DNA from: Flavobacteriaceae bacterium UBA5079
Lineage (GTDB): Bacteria; Bacteroidota; Bacteroidia; Flavobacteriales; Flavobacteriaceae
DNA length: 9,059 bases
Assembly (NCBI GenBank): GCA_002414705.1
Contig: DIAL01000096.1
Span: 6,186-15,244 of the forward strand
Direction of reading: 5' to 3'
Of this stretch, positions 5,289 through 9,059 are shown one piece after another. Each line of letters begins with the position of its first letter. Within the stretch, counting starts at the first letter, position 1. Made by a program: the position numbers and the translations under genes. The notes under the pieces were generated by a model that was given only the letters and a program-made list of their open reading frames with translations, was not told the DNA's origin and made no database searches.

Positions 5289-5987
5289 ATGAAGTATTCA
5301 TTTATAGTATTAGCACTTTTAGTATTAGTTTCTTGCGGAAATGAACAACACGATTTAACTGTTAAAGGCACGATTAAAGATTTAAAAAAAGGGACACTTT
5401 ACCTTCAAAAAATTCAAGATTCAACTTTAATTACGGTCGATTCCTTAACTATTAATGGCGAATCCGCTTTTGAACTTCATGCTGATTTAGAATCTCCTGA
5501 AGTATTCTTTCTTCATTTAAACAAAACAAATGAAGATGCTTACGGTAAAATTTCATTTTTTGCAGATAAAGGCGTAACAGAAATTAACGCGAACCTAAAA
5601 AATTTCGAATTAAACCCAGAAATTACAGGTTCCAAGCAGCAAATCATTTTTGAAAACTATTTAAAAATGATGGATCGTTATAACGATAAAAATCTGGAAT
5701 TAATAAAGGCTGAACTAGATGCCAAAACGCAGAATGATTCCACTTTAATAGCGGAAAATATGAAAGCTTATGAGAATCTGCTAAAAAGTAAATATCTATA
5801 TACGGTTAATTTTGCTATTCAAAATAAAGATAGTGATGTAGCACCTTACGTAGCATTAACTGAAATTTATGATGCGCAAATAAAATGGTTGGATACTATT
5901 AATAATTCGTTGACACCAGAAATAAAAGCTTCTAAATACGGTAAGGAATTGGATGCTTATATTAAAGTACGTAAAGAGAATGACTAA
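5289..5987 (+). CDS. DUF4369 lipoprotein without thioredoxin domain
   Basis: This 232-aa protein has a lipoprotein signal peptide with lipobox LVSC (Cys16) and then a DUF4369 domain of about 80 residues (about 23-105; opening VKGTIKDLKKGTLYLQ and ..ITVDSLTINGESAFEL). A helical region follows (about 115-200) with NKDSDVAPYVAL. In many Bacteroidota proteins DUF4369 plus such a helical region precedes a TlpA/thioredoxin domain used in periplasmic thiol-disulfide exchange; here the protein ends at KASKYGKELDAYIKVRKEND with no thioredoxin domain and no CxxC. It is therefore probably an envelope binding protein with no redox activity of its own. No clear acidic surface-export signal follows the Cys, so a periplasm-facing location is likely. 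There is 51 bp between the DUF819 stop and this start. Confidence 0.85.
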   Translation: MKYSFIVLALLVLVSCGNEQHDLTVKGTIKDLKKGTLYLQKIQDSTLITVDSLTINGESAFELHADLESPEVFFLHLNKTNEDAYGKISFFADKGVTEINANLKNFELNPEITGSKQQIIFENYLKMMDRYNDKNLELIKAELDAKTQNDSTLIAENMKAYENLLKSKYLYTVNFAIQNKDSDVAPYVALTEIYDAQIKWLDTINNSLTPEIKASKYGKELDAYIKVRKEND

Positions 5988-6014
5988 CCCTAGTACGCTA
6001 TAACATATTTAATC

Positions 6015-6614
6015 ATGAAAGAAAAATTCGGTTTTATAGTATTACTTTTAATATCAATTACCTGTTTTAGCCAAAACGCTGATAAAGAAACGTATTATTA
6101 CTTTCAAAATGAACAAATAACTAAAGCGAAATTTGAATCATTTGATGAACGTAAAACCTATAAAAGAGTCGTTGAAAACGACTCTTCCACCACAAAACAC
6201 ATATACTATCATAAAAATGTTGGCAAACTTGATTCAATTCAGTTTAACCAAATACAAATGCTCTTAACTAAAATTATTGGTTCCGAATTTAAGCAAAATA
6301 AGAAAACTATTTTACATGTTTACAGAAAGGATAACAATCATATCAATGCAGATTCAAAATATAAATCATATTGGAATTGGATAAAAAACAACAGTAATGA
6401 ATATCAAGCGTTTTTAATAGCATCTAAAGATTCTGATATTAAAGTTAATGAAAAGAGACACATTTTTGTTGATCAGTATGATTTATTAGAGACGTTATTT
6501 TTTAAAAATTCAGAATTTAATATTAATCATTTACTAATAAAACCTACTAGTGAAATCTATATATATTCTGGAATAGATGATATTTTAAATGTTTTAGAGT
6601 GGTCTGTTGATTAA
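6015..6614 (+). CDS. Exported protein of unknown function (199 aa)
   Basis: I do not recognise this protein. It starts with a signal peptide (MKEKFGFIVLLLISITCFSQ, probable cleavage after Q20). The mature part is about 179 aa, polar, rich in Lys, Asn, Ile and Tyr, with no Cys and no clear repeats or membrane segments. A YYYFQNEQITKAKFESF segment (27-43) opens it and a hydrophobic strand-like stretch EIYIYSGIDDILNVLEW (180-196) closes it. It lies 27 bp after the DUF4369 gene and 53 bp before the beta-barrel gene, on the same strand, so the three may be cotranscribed. The start follows AATC, as for two other genes here. Confidence 0.7.
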   Translation: MKEKFGFIVLLLISITCFSQNADKETYYYFQNEQITKAKFESFDERKTYKRVVENDSSTTKHIYYHKNVGKLDSIQFNQIQMLLTKIIGSEFKQNKKTILHVYRKDNNHINADSKYKSYWNWIKNNSNEYQAFLIASKDSDIKVNEKRHIFVDQYDLLETLFFKNSEFNINHLLIKPTSEIYIYSGIDDILNVLEWSVD

Positions 6615-6667
6615 ATTTTAAAGAAACTTCAAATACTCAAATCCCCAAATTTGGAACTTAAAAACTT

Positions 6668-7231
6668 ATGAAAAAATTACTAATTATATTCATTGCTGCT
6701 TTAACTTCAAACCTTGCTGACGCGCAATTTATAAAGGAAAAATCTATAAATGCTCAAATAGGTTACGGCATTAGCGTTCCTTATAACACCATTGAAAATA
6801 GCGCGTCTGGTGGATTCTTTCTACAAGGTGAACTTATTCTAAAAGCAGCTTCATGGGTTGAATTTAGACCGTATGCCGGATTTATTTTAACAAACGCAAC
6901 CGATAAAGACTTTAACAATAACCCTATAAATGAGCGCGTGGAAACTAAAGCGTTTTTATTAGGTGGAAAAGCACGTTTAAGAGCACCAATTCCATGGGTT
7001 GCACCTTATGTTGAAATAGGTATTGGTACATCTATTGGAAAATTTCAAACGCTTACTTATTTTGATAATATTGAAAAAAGTGGAATTATTTATCATATTC
7101 CATTTGCTTTTGGGTTGGAATTGGGCCGAAATAATAATGTAGATATTGGGTTTACCTATTACTTTCAGCCAGACGTACAACAATTTACAGGCGCATTTGC
7201 TGTTGGAATATCTATACCTTTAAATGGTTAA
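6668..7231 (+). CDS. Outer-membrane beta-barrel family protein
   Basis: This 187-aa protein has a signal peptide (MKKLLIIFIAALTSNLADAQ, cleavage near 20). The mature part alternates amphipathic strands with glycine and aromatic residues: INAQIGYGISVPY, GFFLQGELILKA, WVEFRPYAGFILTN, KAFLLGGKARLRAP, WVAPYVEIGIG, HIPFAFGLELG, VDIGFTYYFQP and AFAVGISIPLNG. About eight strands are consistent with a small OmpX/OmpA-like or porin-family barrel. It lacks the C-terminal Phe often seen in proteobacterial porins. Ligand and role are unknown. No intrinsic terminator follows immediately; the hairpin near 7283 is the first candidate. Confidence 0.75.
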   Translation: MKKLLIIFIAALTSNLADAQFIKEKSINAQIGYGISVPYNTIENSASGGFFLQGELILKAASWVEFRPYAGFILTNATDKDFNNNPINERVETKAFLLGGKARLRAPIPWVAPYVEIGIGTSIGKFQTLTYFDNIEKSGIIYHIPFAFGLELGRNNNVDIGFTYYFQPDVQQFTGAFAVGISIPLNG

Positions 7232-7280
7232 CAGATAACATTATTTATACCTAATTTTTTGCAACACAAAATCTAATAAA

Positions 7281-7335
7281 AACTCCAAGCTATTTCTAGT
7301 ATTGGAGCTTCAAGTTAAGAGCCGATGTAGGGACT
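7281..7335. repeat. Degenerate copy of tRNA-Thr 3' end plus terminator (copy A)
   Basis: This 55-bp block is a diverged copy of 7393-7446. Both share TATTTCTAGT in a hairpin loop, then AGAGCCGATG(T/G)AGGGACT, the 3' end of tRNA-Thr. Fifteen bases of the tRNA end (7321-7335) match with one difference. The hairpin CTCCAA...TTGGAG still looks able to terminate leftward transcripts (T5 on the minus strand). The rest of the tRNA is absent from copy A, replaced by unrelated sequence. Confidence 0.7.
7320..7335 (-). pseudogene. tRNA-Thr 3' fragment
   Basis: On the minus strand AGTCCCTACATCGGC plus T reproduces the T-arm end, acceptor strand and discriminator of the intact tRNA-Thr at 7431-7504, with one change (C to A, in the last T-stem base). 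No D-arm or anticodon arm follows, so it is a remnant of a duplication or of an insertion event, not a working tRNA. Confidence 0.6.
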
Positions 7336-7370
7336 GCTTTCAACTGCGCTCAAGACAGGCTTCTCGTCCC
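7330..7370. repeat. GC-richer dispersed-type repeat with GGGAC/GTCCC ends
   Basis: A segment containing CAACTGCGCTCAAGACAGG is bounded by the inverted ends GGGAC (7330-7334) and GTCCC (7366-7370). Its GC content stands out from the AT-rich surroundings. The core resembles the TTCGACTGCGCTCA type of intergenic repeat that I know from many bacterial genomes. It joins directly to the tRNA remnant, suggesting it inserted there or marks the recombination joint. Confidence 0.45.
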
Positions 7371-7390
7371 AAGCAAATTATATAAAACAA

Positions 7391-7422
7391 AAAAATCCAA
7401 ACTATTTCTAGTTTGGATTTTT
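7391..7422 (-). terminator. Terminator of tRNA-Thr
   Basis: AAAAATCCAAACT (7391-7403) pairs perfectly with AGTTTGGATTTTT (7410-7422), loop ATTTCT. On the minus strand the stem ends in T5 followed by TTGTTTTATA. It lies 8 bp after the tRNA 3' end, and being A/T-flanked it may also end plus-strand transcripts. Confidence 0.85.
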
Positions 7423-7446
7423 AATTTTAGAGCCGATGGAGGGACT
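7393..7446. repeat. Intact partner of the duplicated tRNA-end/terminator block (copy B)
   Basis: This stretch contains the working terminator and the last part of the tRNA-Thr gene and is the parent or sister of copy A at 7281-7335. Both copies have the same orientation and start 112 bp apart. Confidence 0.7.
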
Positions 7447-7504
7447 CGAACCCACGACCTGCTGATTACAAATCAGCTGCTCTAGCCAGCTGAGCTACAT
7501 CGGC
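7431..7504 (-). tRNA. tRNA-Thr (anticodon UGU)
   Basis: The minus strand folds as a full tRNA: acceptor GCCGATG/CATCGGC, D-arm GCTC...GAGC, anticodon stem GCTGA/TCAGC with loop TTTGTAA giving anticodon TGT (reads ACA and related Thr codons), T-arm GTGGG-TTCGAGT-CCCTC and discriminator T. The CCA end is not encoded. The second T-stem pair is a T-T mismatch. It is transcribed alone from its own promoter and ends in a strong hairpin. Confidence 0.97.
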
Positions 7505-7515
7505 GAAAGAAGCTG

Positions 7516-7545
7516 CAAATATAATCTTGTAAATTATATATGCAA
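7516..7545 (-). promoter_or_regulatory. Promoter of tRNA-Thr
   Basis: On the minus strand TTG (7543-7545), 19 bp, then TATATTTG (7516-7523) matches the Bacteroidota consensus TTG-N19-TAnnTTTG exactly. The start expected near 7509 leaves only about five bases before the mature tRNA 5' end. Confidence 0.85.
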
Positions 7546-7562
7546 CTATTTTTTTCTATTTT

Positions 7563-7832
7563 TTATGCTAGCTTATTAATTTTTTCAATTAACGCACGTC
7601 CTTTTTCTTCAAGTTCTGCGTTAATAGCTTTAAAGTGAGCTTTCTTATCCTCTACACTTCTATCGTTTACTTTAACAATTAGGGTATCGAACGTTGCTAT
7701 TGCTTCGTCAATAATTGCTTCACTCTTTTTTGTATCCTTGTCTGTGTTTGAATATTCCCAAACATAAACTGCTTCAATAATATCACCTAACACATAATTA
7801 ATGTCTTTTTTTAGGTCTCTTTTATTTGCCAT
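7563..7832 (-). CDS. Small helical cytoplasmic protein of unknown function (89 aa)
   Basis: The protein has no signal peptide or membrane segment and is predicted by eye to be mostly helical and strongly charged (many Lys, Asp, Glu). It opens MANKRDLKKDINYVLGDIIEAVYVWEY and ends with an amphipathic helix, AELEEKGRALIEKINKLA. I recall similar short hypothetical proteins starting MANKRDLKKDI in Flavobacteria but know no function. It is preceded by an exact TAnnTTTG element and is probably transcribed alone, 94 bp after the manA stop. The stop lies 18 bp from the tRNA -33 element, so read-through into the tRNA is possible because no hairpin separates them. Confidence 0.8.
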   Translation of the reverse strand: MANKRDLKKDINYVLGDIIEAVYVWEYSNTDKDTKKSEAIIDEAIATFDTLIVKVNDRSVEDKKAHFKAINAELEEKGRALIEKINKLA

Positions 7833-7854
7833 AATAGTAATTTTAAAATTTTTA

Positions 7855-7862
7855 CAAAAGTA
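7855..7862 (-). promoter_or_regulatory. -7 element for the 89-aa protein gene
   Basis: TACTTTTG on the minus strand matches TAnnTTTG exactly and lies 22 bp before the start codon. No TTG is seen at the preferred -33 distance. The predicted 5' leader is only about 15 nt. Confidence 0.5.
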
Positions 7863-7926
7863 GGTAATTTTATTGTAATCCCGTCATTTAGATGCGCTCT
7901 TTAAAATGAAAGAATCAATTTTTAAT

Positions 7927-8898
7927 TTACACGTAAACTTCAAGCAACGTAGCATTATCCGTTACCATTTCAATATGCTTTAAAGCAGCTGGTATTAATA
8001 CGGTTTCGCCAGTTTGCAAAGTCGTACTTACTCCGTTTGATTTAACAATAACCTGTCCAGACACACACATGTAAATTAGAAATGAATCTTTTGTGTTTGT
8101 TTTGCTTATCGTTTCTGTAAGTTTCAAAAAATTAGTTGTAAAATACGGACAGCTAACCATAGTATTGGTTTTGTTTTCCGTTTTGGAATAATGTACTCTG
8201 AAATTTTCAGGCATATTAAAATTGAAAGCTTCCAAAGCTAAATCGTTATGCAATTCACGTTCATTTCCTGAACTATCCACCCGATCCCAATCGTAAACAC
8301 GATAGGTAATATCACTTGTTTGCTGAATTTCAGCCAATAAAACTCCTGCTCCAATGGCATGAACTCTGCCAACATCTATGAAATACGTATCACCTGTTTT
8401 AACCGTATCAAAATTTAAAATTTCAGGAAGTGATTTATCGTTCAAATGCTTCAGGTAGGTTTCGGAATTCATGGGCTGATTAAAACCTACAATTAAATTT
8501 GAATCTTGATCTGCTTGCATCACATACCACATTTCAGTTTTCCCAAAGGAATTGTGACGTTTGGCAGCTAATGCATCATTAGGATGCAACTGAATGGATA
8601 AATCTTCTTTGGCATCTATAAATTTGATGAGTAATGGAAAGGTGTTTCCAAATTGCTCATAATTTTTTTTACCTAATAAATCCGCTTTGTATGTGCTTAA
8701 TATATGTTTTAAAGATTGACCCTCTAGATTGCCATTTGCTACAATGGATGTGTCACCTTCCACATCGCTTATTTCCCAGCTTTCACCTATTTTAGATACA
8801 TGAGACGGTTTGTTTAGAAGATTTTTTAATTTATCTCCTCCCCAAATTTTATCTTTTAAAATGGGTGTAAATTTTATGGGATAGAGATGGTTTATCAT
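7927..8898 (-). CDS. manA: Mannose-6-phosphate isomerase, class I
   Basis: This enzyme interconverts mannose 6-phosphate and fructose 6-phosphate in the cytoplasm, feeding GDP-mannose and polysaccharide synthesis or mannose use. The 323 aa match the short bacterial type I PMI. Visible motifs are PILKDKIWGG (12-21), the zinc-site motif QLHPND (Q103, H105), KTEMWYV (E122), VGRVHAIG (H180), and the active-site Arg in TYRVYDWDR (R200). A C-terminal cupin-like part follows (about 258-323). The length is normal for the family and all metal ligands are present. Its start codon overlaps the stop of the upstream queD-like gene (TAATG), implying coupled translation. No clear terminator follows. Confidence 0.95.
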   Translation of the reverse strand: MINHLYPIKFTPILKDKIWGGDKLKNLLNKPSHVSKIGESWEISDVEGDTSIVANGNLEGQSLKHILSTYKADLLGKKNYEQFGNTFPLLIKFIDAKEDLSIQLHPNDALAAKRHNSFGKTEMWYVMQADQDSNLIVGFNQPMNSETYLKHLNDKSLPEILNFDTVKTGDTYFIDVGRVHAIGAGVLLAEIQQTSDITYRVYDWDRVDSSGNERELHNDLALEAFNFNMPENFRVHYSKTENKTNTMVSCPYFTTNFLKLTETISKTNTKDSFLIYMCVSGQVIVKSNGVSTTLQTGETVLIPAALKHIEMVTDNATLLEVYV

Positions 8899-9059
8899 TA
8901 TTGACCAGAATAGCTTACAAAATTTCGAGGTGTTTCATAAAGTGTAACTTCCAGATCTAAATTAGTTGCTAAATGATGTCTTAATTTATTAAAAATTACG
9001 ACTACAATATTTTCAGCTGTAGGATTTAAATCTTGGAATTCGGGTACATCTAAATTCAA
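8898..9059 (-). CDS. queD: 6-carboxytetrahydropterin synthase family protein, C-terminal part
   Basis: Only the last 53 codons lie in the window; the 5' part is beyond the right edge. The translation NLDVPEFQDLNPTAENIV, then a helix (FNKLRHHL) and LEVTLYETPRNFVSYSGQ, matches the end of the QueD/6-pyruvoyl-tetrahydropterin synthase (PTPS) family: the PTAEN helix start and the conserved Glu in YETP that binds the pterin. QueD makes 6-carboxytetrahydropterin for queuosine/preQ1 synthesis; other PTPS-family members make tetrahydropterins, so the exact reaction is not certain from this fragment. The stop shares one base with the manA start. Confidence 0.85.
   Translation of the reverse strand: MNLDVPEFQDLNPTAENIVVVIFNKLRHHLATNLDLEVTLYETPRNFVSYSGQ

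Noticed and set aside
6645..6654. Perfect palindrome CCAAATTTGG before the beta-barrel gene
   Set aside because: Only 10 bp and AT-rich in the centre; not distinguishable from chance and without a second site.
6977..7183. Minus-strand ORF within the beta-barrel gene
   Set aside because: Opposite-strand shadow, with no start signal or recognisable features.

Overview
The window looks like chromosomal DNA of a low-GC member of the Bacteroidota, most probably Flavobacteriaceae (perhaps a marine genus; I cannot name it). The evidence is the AT-rich composition, start sites without Shine-Dalgarno sequences, promoters of the Bacteroidota type (TTG or TTTG about 17-20 bp upstream of TAnnTTTG), many signal peptides ending in ...AQ or ...SQ, a DUF4369 lipoprotein and a threonine tRNA of typical flavobacterial sequence. 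No phage, transposase or CRISPR array is visible.

Left edge (1-394): the minus strand carries a promoter, a 12-codon leucine-rich leader ORF and a strong intrinsic terminator. Together they look like an attenuator for a branched-chain amino-acid operon lying to the left, outside the window. Two 14-bp direct repeats occupy the rest of the gap.

Middle left (395-3887): two paralogous secreted alpha/beta hydrolases flank and enter an operon. The first (395-1318) has lost both the nucleophile serine and the oxyanion HGSG motif. The second (2752-3687) keeps both. It is the fourth gene of a compact operon: SPFH/band-7 membrane protein, 58-aa double glycine-zipper membrane protein, DUF4177 protein, active hydrolase, Arc-like ribbon-helix-helix protein. 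The two small genes overlap by 4 bp. The operon starts at a promoter carrying three TGATAT half-sites and ends at a terminator whose loop contains the last stop codon. This is the best candidate for an undescribed system: a membrane SPFH scaffold with a tiny zipper partner, a secreted hydrolase and a small RHH protein.

Middle right (3888-7231): a DUF819 multi-pass membrane protein with internal pseudo-symmetry, a DUF4369 lipoprotein lacking the thioredoxin domain often fused to it, an unrecognised exported protein, and an outer-membrane beta-barrel protein, all on the plus strand.

Right (7232-9059): a 200-bp gap holds a degenerate second copy of the tRNA-Thr 3' end with its terminator, interrupted by a GC-richer dispersed-type repeat. 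Then, on the minus strand, come tRNA-Thr(UGU) with its own consensus promoter, a small conserved-looking helical protein, a class I mannose-6-phosphate isomerase (manA) and the C-terminal end of a QueD-family 6-carboxytetrahydropterin synthase. The last two are joined by a TAATG stop/start overlap.
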